This document shows, in pieces, positions 8,865 to 18,923 of a stretch of DNA of 64,000 bases (position 1 is the first letter of the stretch; every line of letters starts with the position of its first letter). Source of the stretch: Lonsdalea britannica (lineage in GTDB: Bacteria > Pseudomonadota > Gammaproteobacteria > Enterobacterales > Enterobacteriaceae); assembly GCF_002111595.1 (NCBI RefSeq), contig NZ_LUTN01000001.1:1-64000 (forward strand). The letters run 5' to 3'. Both the position numbers and the translations under genes were made by a program. A model generated the notes under the pieces. That model searched no databases and was not told the DNA's origin. It worked only from the letters and a program-made list of their open reading frames with translations.

Positions 8865-9503
8865 ATGCCAGAACACAGTTATTCTCCCGCAGATAAACGT
8901 CGGGTGGCGGCTTCCGAGCCGAACCCGGCGCAGGAACCGGAGCAGGAAAAGGTGCCGCAACCTCAACCGGGGATGGAAGACGCGCAGGCGTTCGAAAGCC
9001 ACATTCTGGAACGCCTGAACGCCAAAGCGACCGTTTCGGGATTCATCCAGGCGGCGGTCGAACTTCTGGCCGATGCGGTTGACCATCTGGTCTTGCAGGC
9101 GTTTCGCAAGGATGACTATGCGGTTAAATATGCCGTGGAACCGTTGCTGGAAGGCAGCGGCCCACTGTCAGCGTTGCCGGTACGCCTCAAACTGATCTAC
9201 GCGTTAGGCGTTATCAGCCGTGATGAGTACGAGGACGTCGAGCTGTTGCTGGCGTTAAATAATGAACTGGAACATGACGGGCAACGCTACCGTTTCACCG
9301 ATGATGAAATTCTGGGTCCGGTCAGCATGTTGCACGGCATCACGCCGTTGCCGCCTCAGTTCACGCTGCATTTGCCGGAAGATGGGGTGGACACCACGCT
9401 GCTCGAAATGCAAAAACAGCGCTATCAGCAGCGCATTCAGTCCTCGCTGGTGCTGTGTATTACGGATCTGGTCTCGCGCCTGTATCACAAGACCGCTTTC
9501 TGA
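8865..9503 (+). CDS. mtlR: Mannitol operon repressor MtlR
   Basis: Represses the mtl operon in the absence of mannitol; in E. coli it acts without a classical HTH. 212 aa against about 195, the extra residues being an acidic, proline-rich N-terminal stretch (residues about 10-36). The conserved core includes AFESHILERLNA, the GSGPLSALPVRLKLIYALGVI block and EYEDVELLLALNNELEHD. Starts 22 bases after mtlD with AAGGTGAAAA before ATG, and closes the operon. Confidence 0.95.
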   Translation: MPEHSYSPADKRRVAASEPNPAQEPEQEKVPQPQPGMEDAQAFESHILERLNAKATVSGFIQAAVELLADAVDHLVLQAFRKDDYAVKYAVEPLLEGSGPLSALPVRLKLIYALGVISRDEYEDVELLLALNNELEHDGQRYRFTDDEILGPVSMLHGITPLPPQFTLHLPEDGVDTTLLEMQKQRYQQRIQSSLVLCITDLVSRLYHKTAF

Positions 9504-9548
9504 TTGGTCTTATGCAGAGAAAGCCATTTTCTCTTAGCATGAACGTAT

Positions 9549-9575
9549 CGACGCCGAGAAATCCGCGCGGCGTCG
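9549..9575 (+). terminator. Hairpin after mtlR
   Basis: CGACGCCG (9549-9556) and CGGCGTCG (9568-9575) form an 8-bp perfect stem with an 11-base loop 45 bases after the mtlR stop, followed by a weak pyrimidine-rich tail (TCCTCTTCTT). A plausible operon terminator. Confidence 0.5.
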
Positions 9576-9741
9576 GTCCTCTTCTTGAATCCGCTACGAT
9601 AATGCTGGTAGCCTTTTCTGCCCGCTGCGTCTCTCGTTTTATCCCTTTCGATCACCGCGCTACACCGTTTTGCTTCTTCCCAGCATGACGCATCGGTTCG
9701 GCAGTCGTTGACCTTTACGCCGTCAAGCCGAATAATCATGA

Positions 9742-9872
9742 ACGTTGACTCGGGGTGCCGCTCCTGCAAAGAAACGGCTGAGAAAGACCCGTACCACCTG
9801 ATCTGGATAATGCCAGCGTAGGGAAGTCACGGAGTCTCACCGGCTCCCGCCTTCTTGATCGCCGGTTGGGAG
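9742..9872 (+). promoter_or_regulatory. TPP riboswitch (thi box) controlling thiMD
   Basis: The thi-box core is almost letter for letter that of E. coli thiM: GACTCGGGGTGCC (from 9747), GGCTGAGA (9776-9783), ACCCGTACCACCTGATCTGG (9787-9806), then AATGCCAGCGTAGGGAA (9809-9825) and AGTC closing P1 with GACT at 9747-9750. After the aptamer, ACCGGC (9839-9844) can pair with GCCGGT (9861-9866), which ends two bases before the GGGAG ribosome site (9868-9872) of thiM; CTCCC at 9844-9848 can pair with that site directly. This points to translational control by thiamine pyrophosphate. Confidence 0.95.
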
Positions 9873-9876
9873 ATTT

Positions 9877-10671
9877 ATGAATACTCGACCTGTGCCGTTC
9901 CCATCCGTCCTTGCGGCGGATTCTCTGAAACGCTTTCACCGCCGTTCCCCTCTGATCCACTGTCTGACCAATGATGTCGTGCAAAGCTTTACCGCCAATG
10001 TGTTGCTGGCGCTGGGAGCGTCTCCGGCGATGGTGGTGGATCGCAGCGAAGCCGCGCAGTTCAGCGCGTTGGCTGATGCGCTGCTGATTAATCTCGGTAC
10101 GCTGGAGCCTATCCGGGCGGATGCTATGCGGTCTGCCGTGGCGAGCGCCAATCAAGCCGGTCGGCCCTGGGTGCTGGACCCGGTCGCGGTCGGCGCGCTG
10201 ACGTTTCGCAGCGACTTCGCCCGTGAACTGCTGGCGTTGCGGCCTGCCGCCGTGCGCGGCAACGCCTCCGAAATTCTGGCGTTGTCCGGCGCGGATTCTC
10301 AGGGGCGCGGGGTGGACAGCGGCAATACCTCGTTGGCTGCGTTGCCCGCGGCGCGCGAACTTGCCAAACGCTGGTCCGTTTGCGTGGCGGTGACGGGCGA
10401 AGTGGATTATGTCACCGACTGCGAGCGCGACTGGGCCGTGGCGGGTGGAAATCCGCTCATGACTCGCGTCGTTGGCACCGGCTGCGCGTTGTCGGCTGTC
10501 GTGGCGGGGTTTTGCTCGCTGCCGGGCTACCGCCTGCAGCATATTGCCGCCGCCTGTGCGGTGATGTCCGAATGCGGGCAGCGTGCCGCCGAAGGCGCGG
10601 CCGGCCCCGGCAGCTTTATCCCGCGGTTTCTGGATCTGCTGTTTATGACGACGGAGGCGACCGGCGAATGA
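9877..10671 (+). CDS. thiM: Hydroxyethylthiazole kinase
   Basis: Phosphorylates 4-methyl-5-(2-hydroxyethyl)thiazole in thiamine salvage. 264 aa, normal length. Visible motifs: [25 protein letters not shown] near the N-terminus, LDPVAVGAL in the middle and the anion-hole [13 protein letters not shown] near residue 205. Translation starts at ATG 9877 after the ribosome site masked by the TPP riboswitch. The stop overlaps the start of thiD (ATGA). Confidence 0.97.
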   Translation: MNTRPVPFPSVLAADSLKRFHRRSPLIHCLTNDVVQSFTANVLLALGASPAMVVDRSEAAQFSALADALLINLGTLEPIRADAMRSAVASANQAGRPWVLDPVAVGALTFRSDFARELLALRPAAVRGNASEILALSGADSQGRGVDSGNTSLAALPAARELAKRWSVCVAVTGEVDYVTDCERDWAVAGGNPLMTRVVGTGCALSAVVAGFCSLPGYRLQHIAAACAVMSECGQRAAEGAAGPGSFIPRFLDLLFMTTEATGE

Positions 10672-11471
10672 AACGGATCAATGCATTGACGATTGCGGGC
10701 ACCGATCCCAGCGGCGGCGCGGGTATCCAGGCCGACCTGAAAACGTTCTCCGCGCTTGAAGCCTATGGCGCCAGCGTGGTGACGGCGCTGGTGGCGCAAA
10801 ACACCCGTGGCGTGCAGTCGGTTTACCCTATCGAACCTGCCTTCGTCGGCGCGCAACTTGACTCGGTGCTCAGCGATGTGCGGATAGACTGCGTCAAAAT
10901 TGGCATGTTGGCCGAAGCGGATATCGTGGAGGTCGTGGCCGAACGGTTACGCCGCTATCCGTTGCCGTTCGTGGTGCTGGATACGGTGATGCTGGCGAAA
11001 AGCGGCGATCCGCTGCTGCAACCGCAAGCGGTCGCATCGCTGCGTCAACGGTTGTTGCCGCAGGTGTCAATCATCACGCCGAATCTGCCAGAGGCGGCGG
11101 CGCTGCTGGGGTGTCCGATCGCCGAGAATGAGCATGAGATGCGTGAACAGGGCGAAACGCTGCTCGCGCTGGGCTGTCAGGCGGTATTGATGAAGGGCGG
11201 CCATCTTGCCGGCCCTGAAAGCCCGGATTGGTTGTTCGCCGCCGGGGTGCCGCCGCAGCGTTTTTCGGCGCTGAGGGTCAATACCCGCCATACTCATGGT
11301 ACGGGCTGCACGCTTTCGGCGGCGTTGGCGGCATTGCGTCCCCGTTGTGACAATTGGTCGGCCTGTGTGGCCGCCGCCAAAGCCTATCTGCAAGGGGCTT
11401 TAGAACAGGCAGATACGCTGGAAGTCGGGCAGGGGATAGGACCGGTGCATCATTTTCACCGCTGGTGGTGA
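10668..11471 (+). CDS. thiD: Hydroxymethylpyrimidine/phosphomethylpyrimidine kinase
   Basis: Phosphorylates HMP to HMP-P and then HMP-PP, the pyrimidine half of thiamine. 267 aa from ATG 10668, which overlaps the thiM stop by 4 bases; a longer in-frame extension upstream is a shadow of thiM. Family motifs: [20 protein letters not shown] at the N-terminus, [17 protein letters not shown] and [13 protein letters not shown] (ribokinase-type catalytic loop). Co-expressed with thiM from the riboswitch leader. Confidence 0.97.
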   Translation: MKRINALTIAGTDPSGGAGIQADLKTFSALEAYGASVVTALVAQNTRGVQSVYPIEPAFVGAQLDSVLSDVRIDCVKIGMLAEADIVEVVAERLRRYPLPFVVLDTVMLAKSGDPLLQPQAVASLRQRLLPQVSIITPNLPEAAALLGCPIAENEHEMREQGETLLALGCQAVLMKGGHLAGPESPDWLFAAGVPPQRFSALRVNTRHTHGTGCTLSAALAALRPRCDNWSACVAAAKAYLQGALEQADTLEVGQGIGPVHHFHRWW

Positions 11472-11645
11472 TACCTATCTCTGCGGAAGATGAGATTTAC
11501 ATGGACAGTGATAGGGGCTACCGGTAATTTTGTGATCGGCGTCAGGTTTTTCCGGCCGATTCACGACGTCCATGGGGTCGTCGCACACAGCAATAGCAGT
11601 CCGCCGCCGGCGTAGATGCAGAAAAATGAAGGATGGTAAGGAGTC

Positions 11646-12059
11646 ATGTGCATGGCAGGTTCAACGCGTTCGATCATGATCGCCAAAGGGTTACAAACGA
11701 TACTCAATATAGGTTTACTGGCTCTCGCTATTATTCTGGTGGTGTTTTTGGGTAAAGAGACGCTGCATCTGGCTAAGGCATTGATGGTGAGCAGCGAAAG
11801 GGATTCCACCTATCTGTTGATTGAAAGTCTGGTGGTGTATTTTCTGTATTTTGAATTTATCGCGTTGATTGTGAAGTATTTTGAGTCGGGCTACCATTTC
11901 CCGCTGCGCTATTTTGTCTATATCGGGATCACCGCCATCGTGCGGCTGATTATCGTCGATCACAAAAATCCCACCTATACCCTGATTTACGCGGGCGCGA
12001 TCTTGATCCTGGTGGTGACGCTGTATCTGGCGAACAGTCAGCGCCTGCGACGCGAATAG
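11646..12059 (+). CDS. psiE: Phosphate-starvation-inducible membrane protein PsiE
   Basis: Small inner-membrane protein of unknown biochemical role, first found as phosphate-starvation-inducible in E. coli. 137 aa with four hydrophobic segments (about 17-37, 57-78, 85-104 and 113-130). The strongly conserved stretch [43 protein letters not shown] leaves little doubt. AAGGAG precedes ATG 11646; an ATG two codons later is also possible. It faces convergently into yegS. Confidence 0.95.
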   Translation: MCMAGSTRSIMIAKGLQTILNIGLLALAIILVVFLGKETLHLAKALMVSSERDSTYLLIESLVVYFLYFEFIALIVKYFESGYHFPLRYFVYIGITAIVRLIIVDHKNPTYTLIYAGAILILVVTLYLANSQRLRRE

Positions 12060-12080
12060 CGGTGTCCCGACCTCGGTCAA

Positions 12081-12983
12081 TTACTCGCGTAGCAGCGGGC
12101 AAGGGCTGGGGAAACGGCAGCGCAGCGCTTCCGGCACCACTTCGATACGGAAGTGGTTGTCGGTCAGCGGTTCGCCATCCAGATTGAACGTCATCTCATT
12201 CGGCGCGGTGATTTCCAGCCACGGCAGGGCAGTCGTGATCATGTTGGGATTCTCGCCGCCTGACATCAGCGCCTGCATCATATTCGGCAATAACTCCTTT
12301 GCCGACAGCACGCGCAGCTGCAACAACCCGTCATTCAATACAGCTTCCGGACACAGTTGCTGTCCGCCTCCCGCCTGACGACCATTGCCGATAGCAATGA
12401 CCAGCGTATCGCCCTCCCAGTCAAAATTCGGTCCTTTGACCTGACAGCGTTCGGCTTTCAGCGTGTCGATGCGCAGCAGCGCATTCAGCACGTAGGCCGC
12501 GCCGCCCAGCGCAGATTTCATGGCGGCCGGAGTTTCGGTGGTGATGCGGGTGGCAAAGCCGCCGGTCGCCATGTTGATAAAGTAGTGTCGGTCATTGACC
12601 TGAGCCAGATCGATGGCGGTTGCGCGGCCCATAATCGCCAGCCGTAGCGCCTGATGCAGGTCGGTAGGAATCCGGCAGCTGGTGGCGAGATCGTTGGCCG
12701 TACCCAGCGGTACAATGCCCAGACACGGACGGTGTTCCGCTTCCTGATGCGCCAGCGCCACGGCGACTTCATTGATGGTGCCGTCGCCGCCCGCGGCGAT
12801 CACGTTGTCCGCCTCTAGTGCTATCGCCTCGCGGATATAGCGCAATGCATCGCCGTGTTCCCAGGTGACGCGGACATGCAGAGGATAACCTTCTTCGCGC
12901 AAGGCTTTCACCGCCTGACGCAGTTCGTCATTTTGGCTGCTTTTGCCGTTTAGAATGATAAGAGATTGTGGTTTTTGCGCCAT
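12081..12983 (-). CDS. yegS: Lipid kinase YegS
   Basis: DAGK-family kinase; the E. coli and Salmonella proteins phosphorylate phosphatidylglycerol in vitro. 300 aa, the family length. Carries the nucleotide-binding GGDGTINEV motif near residue 65, the PLGTANDLA loop near 94, ATGGFATR, and the NLDGEPL segment near the C-terminus that closes the active site. Lies on the minus strand, tail to tail with psiE and downstream of cyaR. Confidence 0.96.
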   Translation of the reverse strand: MAQKPQSLIILNGKSSQNDELRQAVKALREEGYPLHVRVTWEHGDALRYIREAIALEADNVIAAGGDGTINEVAVALAHQEAEHRPCLGIVPLGTANDLATSCRIPTDLHQALRLAIMGRATAIDLAQVNDRHYFINMATGGFATRITTETPAAMKSALGGAAYVLNALLRIDTLKAERCQVKGPNFDWEGDTLVIAIGNGRQAGGGQQLCPEAVLNDGLLQLRVLSAKELLPNMMQALMSGGENPNMITTALPWLEITAPNEMTFNLDGEPLTDNHFRIEVVPEALRCRFPSPCPLLRE

Positions 12984-13122
12984 GACGACGTACTCCCTGA
13001 AAAGATCTAGAGGAAACCGAAAAATGAGGCGAAGACATGCAGATCGCCTCCGAAAATAGTGTAGTCAGCCTAGCAGAAAAGCGTGACTCGCGGGCAGTGG
13101 ATGCGTGACGGGGACGACGAAG

Positions 13123-13217
13123 AAAAGAAAAAGCCAGCTCAAGGGAGATTGAGCTGGCGAAGGAGGTGGTTCCTGGTAGTGTGACTACGCTTATTTTTCG
13201 TTCTGTGTTTTCTCAGC
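13123..13217 (-). ncRNA. cyaR: CyaR small regulatory RNA
   Basis: On the minus strand, downstream of trhP (yegQ), exactly where E. coli encodes CyaR. The seed region ACCAGGAACCACCTCCTT and the following CTCAATCTCCCTTGAG terminator loop match the E. coli sRNA closely. The 5' end is set at GCTGAGAAAACA (13217), like GCTGAAAAACA in E. coli, about 6 bases after a TTACTAT -10 box. A 10-bp perfect stem (13133-13142 / 13149-13158) followed by TTTTTCTTTTC is the terminator. In enterobacteria CyaR is Hfq-dependent, CRP-activated and represses ompX, nadE, luxS and yqaE by covering their ribosome sites. Confidence 0.92.
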
Positions 13218-13264
13218 GGTGAAATAGTAACCTACCGCGTCCGCCATTGATGTGATCCATTTCT

Positions 13265-13296
13265 AAAAAACGTCAGAACAGATGTCTGCTCTGACG
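13265..13296 (-). terminator. Rho-independent terminator of trhP
   Basis: On the minus strand a 12-bp stem with one G-U pair (CGTCAGAGCAGA / TCTGTTCTGACG) is followed by TTTTTT. It lies 14 bases after the trhP stop and separates trhP from cyaR transcription. Confidence 0.9.
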
Positions 13297-13309
13297 GTCG
13301 AAACACACT

Positions 13310-14671
13310 TTATTTGGCGTGAGGATTGCGGGTGCTGGTTCCCTGCAGATTGCGCAGCAGCAACGCATATTCCAGTGAGATATCTTCCGGCACGGGCAGA
13401 TACACGATATGACCGTTGCCCGGCGCGACGTCAGTATCCTGACCTTTACTGTTCTGCATCCCTTCAATCGTGAACTGCACGTTGCCGCCCGGCGTCATCA
13501 TTTCCACGCTGTCGCCGCAGGAGAATTTGTTTTTCACCGCGACTTCCGCCAGTCCATTACGGCGTTCGCCGGTGAATTCCCCGACGAACTGCTGACGGTC
13601 GGACACCGAATAGCCGTATTCGTAGTTCTGGTGATCTTCGTGGACGTGACGGCGTAGGAAGCCTTCGGTATAGCCACGGTGAGCGAGTCCTTCCAGCGTC
13701 TGGAGAAGCGATGGGTCGAACGGCTTTCCGGCCACGGCGTCGTCAATGGCGCGACGATACACCTGAGCGGTACGTGCGCAGTAGTAGAAGGACTTGGTGC
13801 GGCCTTCGATTTTCAGCGAATGCACCTGCATCTGCGTCAGGCGTTCCACGTGCTGGATCGCGCGCAGGTCGCGGGAGTTCATAATATACGTGCCGTGTTC
13901 GTCTTCAAACGCGCTCATGTACTCGCCGGGGCGCTGGCTCTCTTCCAGCATAAAGACTTTGTCGGTCGGTTCGCCGATGCCCAGCGTGGGTTCGACGTTG
14001 GCGACCTTAATCGGCTCATGCATATGCACGATATTGCCCACATCGTCTTCTTTGCCTTCCTGCACTTTATATTCCCAACGGCAGGCGTTGGTGCAGGTTC
14101 CCTGATTCGGATCGCGTTTGTTAATGTAGCCGGAGAGCAGGCAGCGGCCGGAATAGGCCATGCACAACGCGCCGTGAACGAAGATTTCCAACTCCATTTC
14201 CGGCACATGTTCGCGGATCTCTTCGATTTCCTGTAGAGACAGTTCGCGGGACAAAATGACGCGGCTCAGCCCCATCTGCTGCCAGAATTTTACCGTCGCC
14301 CAGTTGACCGCATTCGCCTGCACCGACAGATGGATTTGCATCTGCGGGAAGTTTTCACGCACCAGCATGATCAGGCCCGGATCGGACATAATCAGCGCAT
14401 CCGGCTGCATGTCGATGACCGGCTGTAAATCGCGCAGGAAGGTTTTGATCTTGGCGTTATGCGGCGCGATGTTAACGACGACGTAGAATTTTTTGCCCAG
14501 CGAATGCGCTTCGTTGATCGCCTCGGCCAGCGTCTGATGATTGAATTCGTTATTGCGCACGCGCAGGCTGTAGCGGGGCTGGCCGGCATAAATCGCGTCA
14601 GCGCCATAAGCGAAGGCGTAACGCATATTTTTCAGCGTACCGGCCGGAGACAGTAGTTCCGGTTTAAACAT
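13310..14671 (-). CDS. trhP: tRNA 5-hydroxyuridine modification protein TrhP (peptidase U32 family)
   Basis: Formerly YegQ. U32-family protein needed for prephenate-dependent hydroxylation of U34 in some tRNAs. 453 aa. Conserved PELLSPAGTLKNMRYAFAYGADAIY start, the EIFVHGALCMAYSGRCLLSGY block and the four-cysteine pattern that binds an Fe-S cluster in this family (CMAYSGRC, then CTNACRW). TALP-like INSRDLRAI and SLKIEGRTKS segments follow. Neighbouring cyaR gives the same order as in E. coli. Confidence 0.95.
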   Translation of the reverse strand: MFKPELLSPAGTLKNMRYAFAYGADAIYAGQPRYSLRVRNNEFNHQTLAEAINEAHSLGKKFYVVVNIAPHNAKIKTFLRDLQPVIDMQPDALIMSDPGLIMLVRENFPQMQIHLSVQANAVNWATVKFWQQMGLSRVILSRELSLQEIEEIREHVPEMELEIFVHGALCMAYSGRCLLSGYINKRDPNQGTCTNACRWEYKVQEGKEDDVGNIVHMHEPIKVANVEPTLGIGEPTDKVFMLEESQRPGEYMSAFEDEHGTYIMNSRDLRAIQHVERLTQMQVHSLKIEGRTKSFYYCARTAQVYRRAIDDAVAGKPFDPSLLQTLEGLAHRGYTEGFLRRHVHEDHQNYEYGYSVSDRQQFVGEFTGERRNGLAEVAVKNKFSCGDSVEMMTPGGNVQFTIEGMQNSKGQDTDVAPGNGHIVYLPVPEDISLEYALLLRNLQGTSTRNPHAK

Positions 14672-14785
14672 GGGCTTCTCTCAAGTCTGATCTCAGGTCA
14701 GGCTGCTCCCGGGCGGGAGCAGTAAGGCGGCAGATTCTAGCGCTTATGCGGGGAAAAATCAGTATTCGGCTTACAAAAAGTATGC

Positions 14786-15735
14786 CTATTTCGCCGTGCC
14801 GCCGACCGTATGGCGGTTGTGTGGCCGATCGAGATCGATTTCCGGCCCCAGCGGGACGATGCCGGTAGGATTGAGCCAGCGAATGCCGTAGTAGCCGGAC
14901 TTGATGTGCTCGATATTGACCGTTTCACGGATGCCGGGATGCTGATAAAGATCGCGCAGGTAGTGAGAGAGGTGAGGGTAGTCCTCAATACGCCGAATAT
15001 TGCATTTGAACGCGCCGTGATAGGCCACGTCGAAACGCACCAGCGTGACAAATAGCCGCCAGTCGCTTCCGTCACGGTGTTTCCCGCCAGATAACGATGA
15101 TCCGCCAGATGCGCGTCCACGGTGTCCAGCGAGGCGAACAGCGCCGTGACCGCTTGGGCGTAGTGTTCCTGTGTGCGGGAGAAGCCGGTCTTGTAGACGC
15201 CGTTGTTGATCGTATCGTAAATCAGCGTATTCCAGCGGTCGATGTCGGCGCGCAGCGCGGGGGGATAGAAGTCTTCGACGTTGCCGGTGAGCGTGTTGAA
15301 CGCGGTATTGAAGAGGCGAATGATGTCGGCGGACTCATTATTGACGATGCGTCCTTCGTGGCGATCCCACAGGACCGGCACCGACACTTTGCCGGTGTAA
15401 TGGGCGTCGCTCGCGGTGTACAGCTCATGTAAGTAGGGTGCGGCAGGCAGATGCGGGCCGGCATCCTGCGGGGTACTGAATGCCCAACCCTGTTCGCCGA
15501 TGTGCGGCTCCGCCACGGAGAGCGAAATCACCGGCTCCAGCCCTTTCAGCTTGCGGAAGATCAGCGTTCTTGACGCCCACGGGCAGAAATAGGACACGAA
15601 CAGCTGGTAGCGCCCGGCTTCAGGTCTCACCGTTGTTTCCCTGAACCGGGTCGCCTGGCGGTGAAAAGCCCCGTTTTTGGTCTCTTCCGCCGCCACATCG
15701 CCGACGACCCATCGACCCTCCACTAAACCCGACAT
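14786..15735 (-). pseudogene. Glutathionyl-hydroquinone reductase (YqjG-like), one-base frameshift
   Basis: Xi-class glutathione transferase that reduces glutathionyl-hydroquinones. The N-terminal frame carries the CPWASRT motif with catalytic Cys51 and the thioredoxin-fold VSVPVLWD..VNNESADIIR segment. After LAGNTVTEA (about 15065) this frame turns into nonsense ending at 14737. The proper C-terminal half (DWRLFVTLVRFDVAYHGAF.., then GIRWLNPTGIVPLGP) continues in another frame and ends at 14786. Adding one C at 15064 (plus strand; GCG-GAC on the coding strand) restores a 316-aa protein of family length. Either a recent inactivation or a sequencing error. Confidence 0.88.
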
Positions 15736-15842
15736 CGCTGACTCCTTTACCGTCTGATAAACCGAGCATTTAGGCTAACAGTCTCAGTTTGTGTGGCTAT
15801 CGTAAAATTTTCACCGAGTCGGACAGTTTCTTTGAACGCCCG

Positions 15843-18800
15843 TCAGGGCGAATCCGGCAGCGTTACCGTACGGCGCGAGCGTCGCTGGGACAGCCGGTCA
15901 AAGAACAGATAAACCACCGGCGTGGTATAGAGCGTGAGTAGCTGACTCATGACCAGCCCGCCGACGATGGTAATTCCCAGCGGCTGGCGCAGCTCCGCGC
16001 CGTCGCCGCTGCTTAATACCAGCGGCAGCGCCCCCAGCAAGGCGGCCAGCGTGGTCATCAAAATCGGGCGGAAGCGAAGCTGACAGGCCTGAAAGATCGC
16101 TTCGCGCGCGCTGAGGTTCTGAGTCCGTTGCGCCACCAGCGCGAAGTCCACCATCATGATGGCGTTCTTTTTCACGATGCCGATCAGCAGCATGATGCCG
16201 ATGAGCGCAACCAGGCTGAAAGGTTTATCAAACAGCTTCAACGCCAGCAGCGCGCCCACCCCCGCCGACGGCAGGGTAGAGATGATGGTCAGCGGGTGTA
16301 CGTAGCTTTCATACAGCATCCCCAGCACGATATACACCGTGACGATGGCGGCGATGATCAGCGCCACCTGCGACGACTGCGACTGTTGGAACGCCAACGC
16401 GGTGCCAGCGAACTGGCCGCGCACGTTGGAAGGCACGCCCAGCGCGGTCATGGTTCGCTCAATGGCGAAGGTGGCATCGGACAGGCTGGCGTTCGGCGGC
16501 AGGTTGAAGGAGATCGTCGCCGCGGCGGACAGACCCTGATGGTTGACCGACAGCGGCGCGTTGGCGGGCAGCCAGCGGGCGAAATAGGACAGGGGAATCG
16601 CTTTACCGTCGCTATTGATGACGAACATTTTGTTTAGTGCGCTGGCGTCCTGCGCATAGAGCGGATCGACCACCATCACCACCTTGTACTGGTTTAACGG
16701 CTGGTAGATGGTGGAGATCTGCCGCTGCCCGAAGGCATTGTTGAGCAGGGCGTTGATATCCGACACGCTGATGCCGAGCTGAGCCAGCGTATCGCGGTCG
16801 TAGGTCAGCGCCAGTTCGGCGCCCTTGTCCTGCTGATCGGAGCTGACGTCCGCCAGCTCCGGCAGTTCGGCCAGCGCCGTGCGGATTTTCGGTTCCCACT
16901 GGCGCAGCGCGCTCAAATCGTCCGACAACAAGGTGTATTGATAGCTGGCGTTGGCCTCGCGGCCGCCCATTCGCACATCCTGCACCGCCATCAGGAACAG
17001 GCTGGCGCCCGGCTCCTTAGCCAGTTTGGACCTCAGTCTGGCAATAATCTGCTGCGAGCTGGCGCCGCGCTCCGCCAGGGGTTTCAGGCTGATAAACATC
17101 GAGCCGCTGTTGGTGCGGTTACCGCCGGTAAAGCCGGTCACGTTATCCACGGCGGGATCGCTGCTGACGGTTTTCATCAGATCCTGCATTTTGATCTTCA
17201 TCGCCTGGAACGAAATGCTTTGGTCGCCCTGCACGAAGCCCATAATCCGCCCGGTATCCTGCTCCGGGAACAGCGTTTTCGGCATGTCGACATAGAGCCA
17301 CACGCTGAGGCCAATGGTGCCGAACAGGACCAGCACCACCCAGCGCGCTCGCGCCAGCACCCAGTTCAGCGATAGCGCATAGCGTTCCTGTAACGCCAGC
17401 AATACGCGGTTGAATCCCCGGCGGCGCGGTTGGCTGCGGGGCGCATGCGGACGCAGCAGGCGCGCGCACATCATCGGCGTCAGAGTGAGCGAAACCACCA
17501 GCGAAATCATTATTGCCACGCACAGCGTGACGGCGAATTCACGAAACAGTCGCCCCGATAGCCCGTCCATCAGCAGGAGCGGAATGAATACGGCGATTAG
17601 CGACACGCTCATGGAGACGACGGTAAAGCCGACTTCGCGTACGCCCTGGATGGCCGCCTGCATCGGTTTGATGCCCGCTTCGATGTGGCGGGCGGTGTTT
17701 TCCAGCACCACGATCGCGTCGTCCACCACGAAGCCGGTGGCAATCGTCAGCGCCATCAACGACAGATTGTTCAGGCTAAAACCGCACAGATACATGGCGG
17801 CGAATGTGCCGATCAGCGAAATAGGCACTGCCGCCGCCGGGATCAGCGTGGCGCGTCCGGAACGCAGAAACAGGTACACCACCAGAATCACCAGCGCGAC
17901 GGCGATCACCAGCGCCCGTTCTACCTCCGCCAGCGATGCGCGGATGGTGGGGGAGCGGTCCTGCGCGACGTTCAAATGTACGGAGGCGGGCAGCGTGGCG
18001 CTTAGTTCCGGCAGCGCGGCGCGGATGCTGTCGACGGTGGAGATGATGTTGGCTTCGGGCGCGCGGCGAATGATCACCAGTACGGCCGGTTCGCCGTTGG
18101 TCATCCCCGCGTTGAGCGTGTCCTGCACGGAATCTTCTACCGTGGCGACATCGCTGAGCCGCACCGGCGCGCCGTTGTTGTAGTGAACGATGAGGGGGCG
18201 GTAGACCTTCGCCGTTTTCAGCTCGTCGTTGGTTTCTATCTGCCAGTGCGTCGTCGTGTCGTTTACGCTGCCGACCGGCTGGCGCACGTTGGCGTTATCT
18301 ATCGCCTCGCGAACTTCATCCAGCGATACGCCTTGATTGAACAGCGCCAGCGGGTTGAGCGAGACCCTCACCGCCGGTAGCGAACTGCCGCCAATCGTCA
18401 CATCGCCCACGCCCTCCAGCTGTGAAATACGCGGATACACCTGATTGGTGGCGATATCGTACAGCTGACTGGGGGAGTAGGTGTCCGAGGTCAGCGTCAT
18501 AATCATGATCGGCGCGTCGGACGGATTCACCTTGCGGTAGGTGGGGCGGCTGGCCATCCCGGAAGGCAGCAGACTTTGGGCGGCGTTGATGGCGGCTTGC
18601 ACATCGCGGGCCGCGCCGTTGATATCACGATCCAGCTCGAACTGCAGAATGATGCGGGTACTGCCGAGCGAACTCATGGAGGTCATTTCGGTGATGCCCG
18701 CGATGCGGCCGAGCGCCCGCTCCAGCGGCGTCGCCACCGAGGACGCCATGGTTTCCGGCGACGCGCCCGATAGCGAGGCGGACACGGAAATCACCGGGAA

Positions 18801-18923
18801 GTCCACCTGCGGCAGCGGCGAAACCGGCAGCAGCCGGAAGCCGAGCACGCCGCACAGCGCAATCGCCAGCGCCAGCAGCGTGGTTGCGACGGGACGATGA
18901 ATAAACAGCGCGAACAGCTTCAT
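15843..18923 (-). CDS. mdtC: RND multidrug efflux subunit MdtC
   Basis: Inner-membrane proton/drug antiporter that works as an MdtB-MdtC hetero-trimer with the periplasmic adaptor MdtA and TolC. 1026 aa. N-terminal [19 protein letters not shown] membrane segment, large periplasmic loops, and the TM4 proton-relay motif [15 protein letters not shown] with two aspartates; a second membrane half carries [15 protein letters not shown] and [19 protein letters not shown]. The start ATG (18923-18921) shares its first base with the mdtB stop (TGATG), so translation is coupled. Confidence 0.97.
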   Translation of the reverse strand: MKLFALFIHRPVATTLLALAIALCGVLGFRLLPVSPLPQVDFPVISVSASLSGASPETMASSVATPLERALGRIAGITEMTSMSSLGSTRIILQFELDRDINGAARDVQAAINAAQSLLPSGMASRPTYRKVNPSDAPIMIMTLTSDTYSPSQLYDIATNQVYPRISQLEGVGDVTIGGSSLPAVRVSLNPLALFNQGVSLDEVREAIDNANVRQPVGSVNDTTTHWQIETNDELKTAKVYRPLIVHYNNGAPVRLSDVATVEDSVQDTLNAGMTNGEPAVLVIIRRAPEANIISTVDSIRAALPELSATLPASVHLNVAQDRSPTIRASLAEVERALVIAVALVILVVYLFLRSGRATLIPAAAVPISLIGTFAAMYLCGFSLNNLSLMALTIATGFVVDDAIVVLENTARHIEAGIKPMQAAIQGVREVGFTVVSMSVSLIAVFIPLLLMDGLSGRLFREFAVTLCVAIMISLVVSLTLTPMMCARLLRPHAPRSQPRRRGFNRVLLALQERYALSLNWVLARARWVVLVLFGTIGLSVWLYVDMPKTLFPEQDTGRIMGFVQGDQSISFQAMKIKMQDLMKTVSSDPAVDNVTGFTGGNRTNSGSMFISLKPLAERGASSQQIIARLRSKLAKEPGASLFLMAVQDVRMGGREANASYQYTLLSDDLSALRQWEPKIRTALAELPELADVSSDQQDKGAELALTYDRDTLAQLGISVSDINALLNNAFGQRQISTIYQPLNQYKVVMVVDPLYAQDASALNKMFVINSDGKAIPLSYFARWLPANAPLSVNHQGLSAAATISFNLPPNASLSDATFAIERTMTALGVPSNVRGQFAGTALAFQQSQSSQVALIIAAIVTVYIVLGMLYESYVHPLTIISTLPSAGVGALLALKLFDKPFSLVALIGIMLLIGIVKKNAIMMVDFALVAQRTQNLSAREAIFQACQLRFRPILMTTLAALLGALPLVLSSGDGAELRQPLGITIVGGLVMSQLLTLYTTPVVYLFFDRLSQRRSRRTVTLPDSP

